From the NCBI GenBank assembly GCA_016235555.1, contig JACRKC010000001.1:50420-114419 (forward strand): a stretch of 64,000 nucleotides of DNA, written 5' to 3'. This document shows, piece by piece, positions 1-7,620 of this stretch. The notes under the pieces were generated by a model. That model had not been told where the DNA came from. It did not search any database and saw only the letters and a program-made list of their open reading frames with translations. The number at the start of each line of letters is the position of its first letter. Positions within the stretch are counted from its first letter, which is position 1. Origin of the DNA: Verrucomicrobiota bacterium. GTDB taxonomy: Bacteria > Verrucomicrobiota > Verrucomicrobiia > Opitutales > Opitutaceae. The position numbers and the translations under genes are program-made.

Positions 1-42
1 GGCGGCAAGCGCAGCGAGTATCGCATCGCCCGCGTCGTGTGA
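1..42 (+). CDS. 3' end of an upstream gene (partial)
   Basis: A reading frame is open from the window edge and ends with TGA at 40-42. It encodes only GGKRSEYRIARVV. It runs in the same direction as the next gene, 57 bp upstream of that gene's ATG. The fragment is too short to assign a function. Confidence 0.5.
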   Translation, partial: GGKRSEYRIARVV

Positions 43-99
43 TCGCCCCGCGCGAGATGAGGCGTGACACGGTCCGCCAAACCGAGACGATTCCGGCCC

Positions 100-1062
100 A
101 TGGCCCCTTATACCCGTCGTGATTTCACGAAGCTGGCGCTCGCGGCCCTGCCCGCCGCCGGCTTCCTTTCCAGCCTGAGTTCGCTCCGTGCCGCCGATAC
201 CAAGCCGGCCGGCAAAGTGAACTCCAAGTTCCGCGGCGTGCAGGTCGGGCTCAACGTCCCCTACAGCTTCGGCAATCCCGCGATGAATGCGGACGAAGTG
301 CTCGCCGCGTGCATCGAGGTCGGCGTCAGCGGCCTCGAACTGCGCACCCAGCCGGTCGAGGCATTCCTCGGCGCCCCCTCCGCCCTCGTCAGCGCGAAGA
401 ACGCCGTCACGAAGGGTCCGGCGGCCGAGGCCAACGCCGCCAGGCTCCGCGATTGGCGCGCCAGCGCCCCCCTCGCCCGCGCGGCCGAGTTTCGCAAGAA
501 ATACGAAGCCGCCGGCGTCCTCATCGAGGTCGTGAAGGTCGACGGCATCTTCAAGATGAGCGACGCGGAACTCGATTACGTGTTCAACCTCGCGAAGGCC
601 CTCGGCGCCCGCGCGCTCTCCACCGAAATCTCCAAGGCCGACGACGACCACAAACGCGTCGGCCGGTTCGCCGACAAGCACCAGTTCCCGATCGGCTACC
701 ACGGGCACGCCACCACCACGCCCGCGCACTGGGAGGCGGCGTTTGCCCTTGCGAAATACAACTACGCCAACGTCGACCTCGGCCACTTCGTCGCCGGCAA
801 CAACCAGTCGCCCGTCGAATTCATCAAAAAGCACCACGCCCGGATCACGCACGTGCATGTCAAGGATCGGAAACTGAACAACGGCGGCAACACCCTCTTC
901 GGCCAGGGCGACACGCCGATTGCCGAGGTGCTCCGCCTCATCCGCGACAACAAGTGGCCGATCCAAGCCACGATTGAGTTCGAATACAAAGTGCCGGAGG
1001 GCTCCACGCGCATGGCCGAGATCGCCAAATGTGTCAGGTTCTGCCGCGATGCGCTGGCGTAA
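100..1062 (+). CDS. Tat-exported sugar phosphate isomerase/epimerase-like protein
   Basis: A 320-residue protein of the xylose-isomerase-like TIM-barrel superfamily. The N-terminus carries a twin-arginine signal (TRRDFTK, R6-R7) followed by an Ala/Leu core, so export in folded form is likely. The barrel contains GYHGHATT, VDLGHFVAGN and HVHVKDR, whose His and Asp residues fit the metal site of this superfamily. The ATG at 100 is preferred over an in-frame GTG at 64 because it puts the RR pair near the N-terminus. Family members isomerise or epimerise sugars or inositols, but the substrate here cannot be read from sequence. The next gene starts 14 bp before this one ends, so the two are probably cotranscribed. 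Confidence 0.85.
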   Translation: MAPYTRRDFTKLALAALPAAGFLSSLSSLRAADTKPAGKVNSKFRGVQVGLNVPYSFGNPAMNADEVLAACIEVGVSGLELRTQPVEAFLGAPSALVSAKNAVTKGPAAEANAARLRDWRASAPLARAAEFRKKYEAAGVLIEVVKVDGIFKMSDAELDYVFNLAKALGARALSTEISKADDDHKRVGRFADKHQFPIGYHGHATTTPAHWEAAFALAKYNYANVDLGHFVAGNNQSPVEFIKKHHARITHVHVKDRKLNNGGNTLFGQGDTPIAEVLRLIRDNKWPIQATIEFEYKVPEGSTRMAEIAKCVRFCRDALA

Positions 1063-1936
1063 CGGGCTGATTTTCCTCCTGGCTGTTGGTGTGGCCGCCG
1101 GTCGCGTGCCGGCGCAAACCCCGAACGGTCGCATGCAAGCCTACACCCTCGACTACGCGACGCCGGTCGAGGGCACGCTGCAGGTCGAGGTCGAGGCGAT
1201 CGACGCCCGCCTTCGCGCGGCCCGCGGCATGACCGCGGAGCAGGCCGCCGTCGGCGTGCTGGACCTGCGCGCGCTGCGCCTCGCGCTCGTGCGACCCGAC
1301 GCGATCGACTACGCCGCCAGCATTCCCAAGATCGCGATCCTGCTCGCGTGGTTTCAGCTTCACCCCGAAATCGCCACGAACCTCGACGCCACCGTGCGCC
1401 ACGAGTTTGGTCTGATGATCAAGCAGTCGGACAACGAGATCGCCGCGAAATACTCGCAACTCCTCGGGCTGAAACCAATCCAGGCGGTGCTCGACGCCGG
1501 CGGGTTCTACGACGCCCGCCACGGCGGCGGGCTCTGGATCGGCAAACACTACGGCCAGAGCACCGAGCGTCATCTCGATCCCGTGGGCGGGCATTCGCAC
1601 GGAGCGACCGTGCGCCAGTTGCTTCGCTTTTACCTTCAACTCGAACAGGGCCGGCTCGTTTCGCCCGCGGCCTCGAAAACGATGCGCGAAATCTTCGCCT
1701 CCCCGGACATCCCGCATCGCGACGACAAATTCGTCAAAGGCCTCGCCGGCCGAGGCGTCGACGTGTTGCGCAAGGCCGGCTGGTGGGAGACGTGGTTTCA
1801 CGACTCCGCCATCGTGACCGGCCCCGGACGCCACTACCTCGTCGTCGCGCTCACACATCACGCGAAAGGCGACGACTACCTCACGGAATTCGCCGCCGCG
1901 GTCGACGATCTCCTGGCCCCACGCCTGCGCCGCTGA
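1049..1936 (+). CDS. Secreted class A beta-lactamase-like serine hydrolase
   Basis: A 295-residue protein with an N-terminal signal peptide (RNGLIFLLAVGVAAG). All three motifs of penicillin-recognising serine hydrolases are visible: SIPK at 91-94 (nucleophile S91, general base K94), SDN at 127-129, and KAG at 242-244 in the place of the usual K-T/S-G. This is the fold of class A beta-lactamases. Resistance cannot be inferred, because many environmental homologues act on cell-wall peptides or are uncharacterised. The ATG at 1049 is chosen because it directly precedes the signal peptide, whereas a longer frame from 920 would mostly overlap the upstream gene. The 14-bp overlap suggests an operon with the sugar-isomerase-like gene. 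Confidence 0.82.
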   Translation: MRWRNGLIFLLAVGVAAGRVPAQTPNGRMQAYTLDYATPVEGTLQVEVEAIDARLRAARGMTAEQAAVGVLDLRALRLALVRPDAIDYAASIPKIAILLAWFQLHPEIATNLDATVRHEFGLMIKQSDNEIAAKYSQLLGLKPIQAVLDAGGFYDARHGGGLWIGKHYGQSTERHLDPVGGHSHGATVRQLLRFYLQLEQGRLVSPAASKTMREIFASPDIPHRDDKFVKGLAGRGVDVLRKAGWWETWFHDSAIVTGPGRHYLVVALTHHAKGDDYLTEFAAAVDDLLAPRLRR

Positions 1937-1949
1937 CTCGCATCTCGCC

Positions 1950-2492
1950 ATGACCCCGCCCCTCCCTGCCCTGCGTCTCCTGCCTCGCGTCGTTTCTCTC
2001 GCGCTCGCCGTGCTGCTGCTCGTCGCCTGCGGTCCACGCGACCCGCTGGAGCGCACGGTCGCCGCCGAGAGTGCAAACGCGTTCGCGATGTGGCGCTCGC
2101 AGGCCGGCGGCTATCTCAACACCGCACAGCTTCAAGAGGTCGACGAAGCGATCAAGGAGCTGAAGCTCCAGGTGATGAACAACCGCGAAGCCACCGGCAC
2201 CGAAGCGGTGGAAACGGCCATGCGGGCCAAAATCCACGGACGCTCGCTGCGGACTCTTCTGCGCTCCGCGTATGAGGCCAAGATCAAGCGCCTGGAGGTC
2301 GACTTGAAGGGTCTCGCCATCGCGACCGAGCAAAACAGCCGGCTCACGACGCGGCCCGGTGACACCGAGTCAACCGCCTACCTCGAACGTTTCCGTCAAA
2401 AACAGGCCGGGCGCCGCGAGGCCGCCGAGCAGGATCTCAAGTCCGCGCAGGACAAACTCAAAGCCCTCGGCGCCACCACCGCCCAGCCCTGA
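1950..2492 (+). CDS. Putative lipoprotein, function unknown
   Basis: A 180-residue protein that begins with a hydrophobic signal ending in a lipobox, LLVAC, with the acylated Cys at about residue 27. The mature part is hydrophilic and rich in Glu, Lys, Arg and Ala, and looks mostly helical. The C-terminal half (about 125-175) is a likely coiled coil. No enzyme motif was recognised. It lies 13 bp after the serine hydrolase gene in the same direction, so it probably belongs to the same transcript. A structural envelope role is possible but not shown. Confidence 0.7.
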   Translation: MTPPLPALRLLPRVVSLALAVLLLVACGPRDPLERTVAAESANAFAMWRSQAGGYLNTAQLQEVDEAIKELKLQVMNNREATGTEAVETAMRAKIHGRSLRTLLRSAYEAKIKRLEVDLKGLAIATEQNSRLTTRPGDTESTAYLERFRQKQAGRREAAEQDLKSAQDKLKALGATTAQP

Positions 2493-2531
2493 CCCGGCTT
2501 AACCCGGCCGGGGCGCTCCGGCCGGCGGCGG

Positions 2532-3131
2532 TCAGTCGCACACGCGGAAGTAGTCGAGGTCGACGCCGGACAAGGTGCACCGTCCCGCCGCGACGCGCAG
2601 ACTCGCGCGATCCTGCAGGCTGCGATAGCCGGACTCCGTGAGCAGCGTTTCGCCCTCCGTCGCGACATCCTCCGCGAGCTTGGCCACCAGGTTCATCTCC
2701 TCCCCCATCACGCCGGCGCGGCCGTTGTCGAGCACGCGCCCGTGTCCGACCGCGAGGCAGACCCGGAACGGTTCATCCTCCGTCAGCATCAACCCGCTCT
2801 CCCGGATCACCCGATGGATTTCCCGCGCCGCCCGCAACGCCGAGTCGCTGTCGGCGAACTCGGCGAACAGATTGTCCGCGAAGCTGCGCCAGCCCAGGCA
2901 GGCGCGGACCTCGAGCACCGGCTCGATCAACCGCCGCATCTGCAGGTAGCGCCCCAAAAAGTGCACGATGCCCTGCGCCTGCGAGCTGCGGGTCATGCCG
3001 GAGGAGTCGAGCGCGAGCATGGCGCAGGTGATCCCGTGGCAGCTCCACACCCGTTCCGTGAGCAGGACCTCCGACAGCCCTTCGGCGCGGGCCGCGGCAA
3101 TGGTGGCGAATATCGGCGAAGCATCCTGCAT
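2532..3131 (-). CDS. Divergent class III nucleotidyl cyclase-like protein
   Basis: A 199-residue soluble protein resembling one class III cyclase catalytic domain. Recognisable parts are the first metal-Asp strand (LALDSSGMT), the second Asp region (SFADNLFAEF) and GEEMNLVAKLAE, which corresponds to the usual GDxVNxAxRLE. Several conserved positions differ: the K-x-x-G-D segment reads R-S-F-A-D, so the purine-contacting Lys and the Gly are absent, and the Arg after the conserved Asn is Lys. Activity is therefore uncertain, and it may be a regulatory or degenerate cyclase domain. The ATG at 3131 is chosen because the upstream extension to 3260 has no domain features. It is divergent from the TPR membrane protein. 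Confidence 0.65.
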   Translation of the reverse strand: MQDASPIFATIAAARAEGLSEVLLTERVWSCHGITCAMLALDSSGMTRSSQAQGIVHFLGRYLQMRRLIEPVLEVRACLGWRSFADNLFAEFADSDSALRAAREIHRVIRESGLMLTEDEPFRVCLAVGHGRVLDNGRAGVMGEEMNLVAKLAEDVATEGETLLTESGYRSLQDRASLRVAAGRCTLSGVDLDYFRVCD

Positions 3132-3250
3132 GGTGATGGAGTTTTCCGGGCAGCTCGGGCAGCAAAGGCGCGCCGCGCGCGCTTGGCAAGCGGCCCGGTC
3201 GCGAGCTTTCTGCTTTACGCATCGATGCAAGCCGTTCTTAGCACCAACCC

Positions 3251-4765
3251 GTGGAATCATTCGGGAAACGCTGGCTCGGCAAACGCGACTGGCGCATCGC
3301 CGCCATCGCGCTGGCGGGCGCGTTGCTCGCGCTGGCTTTCTTTGCCCCGCGTTTTCTCTACTGGCGGCTCCTTTACCTCAGCCTGCCCTCGACCACCTCG
3401 GAGGTCATCCGCGCCCAGGCCAATTTGGTGCAACTGGCCGATCCGTTCGCGCGCTTCGATCAGGACATCAACCAAGTCCTGCACTGGCGGCTGCTGCTTC
3501 CGATCATCGGCCACACGCTCCATCTGCCGCCCCCGGTGTATTTCGGGCTGGCGCATGCGGGCGCGCTGGTGGCCCTGGCGATGTGCGCCACCGTCATGCT
3601 CCGCCACCAGATGGGCGCCTGGACGGCACTCGGCGGCGTCGTGCTTTTGGCGACCACCTCCTGGTATTTCGTCTCGATCGGCTGGCTGGGCTACTTCGAT
3701 TCCTGGCTGCTGGTCGGATTGCTCGCGGTGGTCTTTGCCCGGCGCACCGGTCCCGCGGCGGTGGCGGTCCTCCTGACCCCCTGGGTCGACGAGCGTTTGG
3801 TTCTGACCCTGCCCCTCGCGCTTCTGCTGCGGCTCTCCTATCGGCGGAGGTTTTTCGAGCAGGAGCAGGATGCCGACCGGTTCCGCGCCGCGGCGTGGCT
3901 GGGGCTGGCCCTGGCCCCGTGGCTGGGCATTCGCGGGCTCGCCTATTTTCTCAGCACGGACGCCCCGACCAAGAATTACTTTGCCGGCCTGATCGCCCGG
4001 CAAAGTGAAATCCCGGCCGCAGTCTATCTCCAGGGCATCTGGCACGGGCTCCGCCTCGCCTGGCTGCCGGTGTTTGTCTGGCTGTGGAGTGAAGGGCGCG
4101 GCAATCCCCGGCGTGGCGTCACGGCGGTCGCCCTTCTTGCCGTTACGTTCCTGGTCAACCTGTTCATCGCCTCGGACATCAGCCGGTCGATGTCCGTGTT
4201 TATCCCGGTCGCACTGCTCGGATTCCTCCTCTCGGCGGCGGACGTGCGGGCGCGTCGTGCCATCGTCCTCCTTGGCGCTCTCAATCTTGTGCTACCCGCG
4301 GCGCACGTCTCAGGTCCGCAGATCTGGCCGATCGAAAACCTCGTCGTCGAAACCCGCCAGCTGCGATCGCCGCCACCCGGCCTGACTCCGGCTCCCTACG
4401 TGGCCAAGGCCGCCGAGTTCTACCGCCTGCGGAACTTCGAAGACGCGCTCCGCTACATCGCCCTCGCCCTCGAGCTTGACTCGCACCATGGCGACGCCCG
4501 GGCCTTGCGCGCGATGATCTTTTACCAACAGCGTCGCTTCGGCGAAGCCCGCCCCGACGCCGACCTGGCCGTCGCGCGCGATCCATCCAACGCCTCCTAC
4601 CGCAACACCCGCGCCTGCGTTCGCGCGGAACTCGGCGATCTCGCCGGCGCCATCGCCGACTTCGAACGTGCCCTCGCCGATGCCCCGCCGGACTGGCCGA
4701 CGCGGGCCGCCGCCCAGGCATCGCTCGAGCAATTGCGGACGAAACTGCGCGCCAGCCGGAACTGA
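3251..4765 (+). CDS. Polytopic membrane protein with C-terminal TPR domain
   Basis: A 504-residue protein starting at GTG 3251. About ten hydrophobic segments lie between residues 15 and 355, the first beginning at RIAAIALAGALLALAFF. The last 130 residues form about three tetratricopeptide repeats (for example FEDALRYIALALELD and LAGAIADFERALADAPP). The membrane part resembles the polytopic cores of glycosyltransferase or O-antigen ligase-type proteins, but no diagnostic catalytic loop was recognised. The TPRs probably form a soluble docking domain. It is divergent from the cyclase-like gene, with 119 bp between the starts. Confidence 0.7.
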   Translation: MESFGKRWLGKRDWRIAAIALAGALLALAFFAPRFLYWRLLYLSLPSTTSEVIRAQANLVQLADPFARFDQDINQVLHWRLLLPIIGHTLHLPPPVYFGLAHAGALVALAMCATVMLRHQMGAWTALGGVVLLATTSWYFVSIGWLGYFDSWLLVGLLAVVFARRTGPAAVAVLLTPWVDERLVLTLPLALLLRLSYRRRFFEQEQDADRFRAAAWLGLALAPWLGIRGLAYFLSTDAPTKNYFAGLIARQSEIPAAVYLQGIWHGLRLAWLPVFVWLWSEGRGNPRRGVTAVALLAVTFLVNLFIASDISRSMSVFIPVALLGFLLSAADVRARRAIVLLGALNLVLPAAHVSGPQIWPIENLVVETRQLRSPPPGLTPAPYVAKAAEFYRLRNFEDALRYIALALELDSHHGDARALRAMIFYQQRRFGEARPDADLAVARDPSNASYRNTRACVRAELGDLAGAIADFERALADAPPDWPTRAAAQASLEQLRTKLRASRN

Positions 4766-4842
4766 GCGGTCGCCGGTCGCCTTCGCACGGCCCGGCACTT
4801 GCAGCTCGGAGCGATTGCTTCATACTCTGCGGCGGCTGCTCC

Positions 4843-5574
4843 ATGATACGACGCCCCGTCATCGTCTGCCTGTCCAGTCTTGCACTGCTCGCGTTGCTGC
4901 CCGCCCAGCCCGCTGACAACGACGCCTCCATCGAAAAGCTGCGGCTGGTGAATTTCGTGATGCCGGATTTTCCGGAGATGTTGCGCGCCTCCGGCCACCA
5001 TCGCGGCGTCGTCACCGTCGCCATCGGCCGCGACGCCGAGGGCCTCGTGAACGACGTGCTCGTGCTCGACTCGACCCACACCCGCCTCACCCTATCCACG
5101 GTCGAGGCCGTGAAGCGCTGGAAGTTCGCCCGCCCGGCCAATCTCCAGCCCCCGGGCAGACCCATCGTGCCGATTGTGCGATTCTTCTTCGGCACCAAGG
5201 GCGTGGTGATGGTGCCGACCTCCGGTGGCCTGGTCGGACGCGACCGCGGTTACGACCGCTTCGACAATCCGCCGGTCGAGCTGCCGTCGTTCGCCGATCT
5301 CGATGCGGTGCCGAAGCCCATCCACGCCCCGCGACCGAAATTTACCGGCTCCGCGGCCGGGCGCGTCGAGGGCGGCTCGGCGATCGTGAAGTTCTTTGTC
5401 GACGAAACCGGCAAGGTGCGCGTGCCCATCGTGCTCGAGTGCTCCACCCCCGAGCTCGGTCTCGCCGCGTTGGCGGCGATTGAACAATGGACCTACGAAC
5501 CGCCGCGCCTGGCGGGCCGGCCGACCATCGCCATCGAGACCGGCACGGTGACCTTTGCGCGCCCCCGATCCTGA
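4843..5574 (+). CDS. TonB-family protein with two TonB C-terminal-like domains
   Basis: A 243-residue protein with an N-terminal signal or anchor (VIVCLSSLALLALL). Two copies of the TonB C-terminal alpha/beta fold can be seen. The first is at about 30-125 (MPDFPEMLRASGHHRGVVTV and EAVKRWKF), the second at about 155-240 (GSAIVKFFVDETGKVR and AIEQWTYEPP). In this family the domain transmits proton-motive energy to outer membrane receptors or acts as a periplasmic interaction module. There is no long Pro-rich spacer and there are no adjacent exbBD genes, so a stand-alone TonB-like role is as likely as classical energy transduction. A TonB-dependent receptor is encoded near 28 kb. Confidence 0.72.
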   Translation: MIRRPVIVCLSSLALLALLPAQPADNDASIEKLRLVNFVMPDFPEMLRASGHHRGVVTVAIGRDAEGLVNDVLVLDSTHTRLTLSTVEAVKRWKFARPANLQPPGRPIVPIVRFFFGTKGVVMVPTSGGLVGRDRGYDRFDNPPVELPSFADLDAVPKPIHAPRPKFTGSAAGRVEGGSAIVKFFVDETGKVRVPIVLECSTPELGLAALAAIEQWTYEPPRLAGRPTIAIETGTVTFARPRS

Positions 5575-5637
5575 TCGCGCGGCGAAGCCCAAACTTTGCT
5601 TTGCCTAGTCCGGCCCGCTCTGGCGCCATGCAGCCGC

Positions 5638-6492
5638 ATGTGGCTGCTCCTGCTCGTCTCCTTCATCTGGGCCTTTTCGTTCGGCCTCATCAAGGGACGC
5701 CTCGCGGGCGTGGATGCCACGGCGGTCGCCACGCTCCGCCTCGCCCTCGCCCTGCTCGTCTTCGTGCCGGTGCTTGACTGGCGGCTGCCGTTGCGCGCGA
5801 TCGGACGGCTGGCGGGCATCGGGGCCCTGCAGTTCGGTTTGATGTATCTGCTCTATCAGCGGGCTTTCGACTTCCTGCCTGCGTATGCCGTGGTGCTGTT
5901 CACGCTCACGATGCCGCTCTACGTCACCTTGTGCGATGCGCTCGCGGAAAAGCGGCTGCACGCGCGCTACGCGCTGGCGGCGCTTCTGGCCATGTTGGGC
6001 GCCGCTGCGGTGTTGATCACCGCCGCTCCCACCGGCCGCCTTTTCGCTGGTTTCGCGTTGATGCAGGCCTCGAACCTTTGCTTCGCCGCCGGTCAGATTC
6101 TCTGGCGCCGCGAGCGCGCCGGTCCCGGCTGCACCACCAGCGACACCGCCGTTTTTGGCTGGCTTTATGCCGGCGCGGTCGGCGTGGCCGCCGTCTGGTC
6201 GCTTTTCACGGTGCACTGGACTGCGCTGCGCTTGAGCGGGGTCCAGTGGGGCGTGCTGGGCTACCTCGGCATCATCTCCTCGGGCGGCTGCTTCTTTTGG
6301 TGGAACCTCGGCGCGAGGCGCGTCAACGCCGGCACCCTCGCCGTTTTCAACAACGCCAAAGTCCCGCTCGGCGTCGCCTGCTCGCTGCTGTTCTGGGGCG
6401 AGCGCGCCGATCTGCCACGCCTGCTCGTCGGCGGCGCCCTGATGGCGCTGGGCGTCTGGGTGGCCGAACGCGGTCAGCGCGTCCGCGTCTGA
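5638..6492 (+). CDS. EamA/DMT-family membrane transporter
   Basis: A 284-residue integral membrane protein with about ten hydrophobic segments in two homologous halves, as in EamA (drug/metabolite transporter) permeases. The first helix contains the typical small-residue pattern WAFSFGLIKG, and the second half ends with GALMALGVWVAE. Members export or import small metabolites, and the substrate is unknown. The ATG at 5638 is chosen because the first transmembrane helix starts immediately after it; a TTG at 5596 would add a non-hydrophobic leader. Its 3' end overlaps the convergent MBL-fold gene by 19 bp. Confidence 0.82.
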   Translation: MWLLLLVSFIWAFSFGLIKGRLAGVDATAVATLRLALALLVFVPVLDWRLPLRAIGRLAGIGALQFGLMYLLYQRAFDFLPAYAVVLFTLTMPLYVTLCDALAEKRLHARYALAALLAMLGAAAVLITAAPTGRLFAGFALMQASNLCFAAGQILWRRERAGPGCTTSDTAVFGWLYAGAVGVAAVWSLFTVHWTALRLSGVQWGVLGYLGIISSGGCFFWWNLGARRVNAGTLAVFNNAKVPLGVACSLLFWGERADLPRLLVGGALMALGVWVAERGQRVRV

Positions 6493-7556
6493 AAGGTCCG
6501 CGCAAACCCGGTCGCCGGGATCGATATCTCGTAGCCCCGGGCATCCGCCGCGACCACCATCTTCACCGGATGCGCCGGACATTTCGCCGCGGCGGCGCCG
6601 GTGAGATTGTCGTGGTTCGCGATGAACTCGCGCGGCGCGTTGGTCTCGACCGGCACGTTGTAACTTTGATGCACCTGAAAGAGCGCCTGCACGGACTTCG
6701 CCGAACGGATCGCCGCGAATGCGCCGGGCTGGCCGCCTTTCACCGGTCCGTTGTTCATCACGACGACGGTGGGCGCGATGCTCTGCACCAGGATCGGGTT
6801 GCTGCTCACCGCGAGTCCGTGGTGGTTCGTTTGATAGACATCGACGGAGCCGACCAGATTGTGCGGCGTGACGAGACGTTCCTCGAAATTCCACGTCAGA
6901 TCGCCGCCGTCGAACATCCGGAACCCGCCAAATTGCAGCACGAAGACCGCGCAGTTGTCGTTGTCGCTTGGCGGCACCGTTTTCGCCTCGCCCCTCCCCG
7001 TGAGGGGATTAGCTTCGCCTCGTTGCGCCGCCGTCGGCGCGACGAAGCTCTTGTCGGCGCCGAGACAGCGCAGCGTGAGCGGCGGCCCGCCGGCCGGCGA
7101 CTTCAACGGGATCACCGTGCCCGGCGCGAGCGGCTCGCGTCGGGCCGCGATTTCGCGAAACGGTTTGATTTGCAGCGGAAACGAGGACTGCGCGCGCCCA
7201 TCCGGGTCGCCGTCCGGAATCGCGCGTTGATAGATCGTCCCGATCGGAATCTGCTGGGCGACCTCCGCCGCACCGCCGAAGTGGTCCGTGTGAAAGTGCG
7301 TGAGCAGAAAATAGTCGATGCGCGTGAGGCCGGCGGCCTTCGCCGCCGCGACAATGCGCGCCGGATCCCGGCCGCCCGGATTGCCGGCATCGATCAGCAC
7401 CGACTCGCCCGCCGGCGTGACCAGCAACGTCGACCCGCCGCCTTCGGAGTCGATCCAATGGACATCCAGGGTCTTGGTTTTCTCATCGGCCAGAAGTCCG
7501 CACGCCAAGACGCCGAACGTGACCAGCAATCCACGGGGGAGAAGTTTGGGAATCAT
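6474..7556 (-). CDS. Secreted MBL-fold metallohydrolase (ComEC C-terminal-like)
   Basis: A 360-residue protein with an N-terminal export signal ending near residue 22 (a lipobox-like VLAC is also present). The metallo-beta-lactamase zinc motif HFHTDH is at 87-92, preceded by LIDAGNPGG. A later metal-ligand region reads MFDGGDLTW. Overall it resembles the ComEC/Rec2 extracellular hydrolase domain and related secreted MBL proteins. The substrate is unknown, and no competence genes are nearby. Around residues 180-192 the coding DNA contains a GC-rich hairpin between two 9-bp direct repeats in a loop region (see repeat entry). The ATG at 7556 gives a clean signal peptide. It lies 59 bp downstream of the TPR gene, so cotranscription is possible. 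Confidence 0.8.
   Translation of the reverse strand: MIPKLLPRGLLVTFGVLACGLLADEKTKTLDVHWIDSEGGGSTLLVTPAGESVLIDAGNPGGRDPARIVAAAKAAGLTRIDYFLLTHFHTDHFGGAAEVAQQIPIGTIYQRAIPDGDPDGRAQSSFPLQIKPFREIAARREPLAPGTVIPLKSPAGGPPLTLRCLGADKSFVAPTAAQRGEANPLTGRGEAKTVPPSDNDNCAVFVLQFGGFRMFDGGDLTWNFEERLVTPHNLVGSVDVYQTNHHGLAVSSNPILVQSIAPTVVVMNNGPVKGGQPGAFAAIRSAKSVQALFQVHQSYNVPVETNAPREFIANHDNLTGAAAAKCPAHPVKMVVAADARGYEISIPATGFARTFQTRTR
6982..7022. repeat. Hairpin between 9-bp direct repeats inside the MBL-fold gene
   Basis: TTCGCCTCG occurs at 6982-6990 and again at 7014-7022. Between them CCCCTC and GAGGGG (6991-7007) form a short hairpin. The segment is translated in frame as part of a hydrophilic loop (GEANPLTGRGEA). 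The layout resembles a small insertion with a target duplication, but a 32-bp repeat period is not a multiple of three, so chance or a more complex history is equally possible. Confidence 0.35.
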
Positions 7557-7575
7557 GGGAAAGCCACGAACAGTC

Positions 7576-7620
7576 GGCCCGCGCTCGTCCGGACCGCGGG
7601 TCCGGAAGCGCGCTCCTACC
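7576..7620 (-). repeat. Single REP-like hairpin with GTAG foot
   Basis: On the minus strand a GTAG (7619-7616) is followed by GAGCGCG and the self-complementary pair TCCGGACC and GGTCCGGA around a CGC loop, with the lower stem closed by AGCGCG. The foot lies on the end of the TPR gene: its TAG is that gene's stop codon. The element fills most of the 59-bp gap to the MBL-fold gene. It is a single unit rather than an inverted doublet. Confidence 0.6.

Noticed and set aside
920..1048. A longer start for the serine hydrolase gene at 920
   Set aside because: It overlaps the sugar-isomerase-like gene almost entirely, and a signal peptide starts at 1049.
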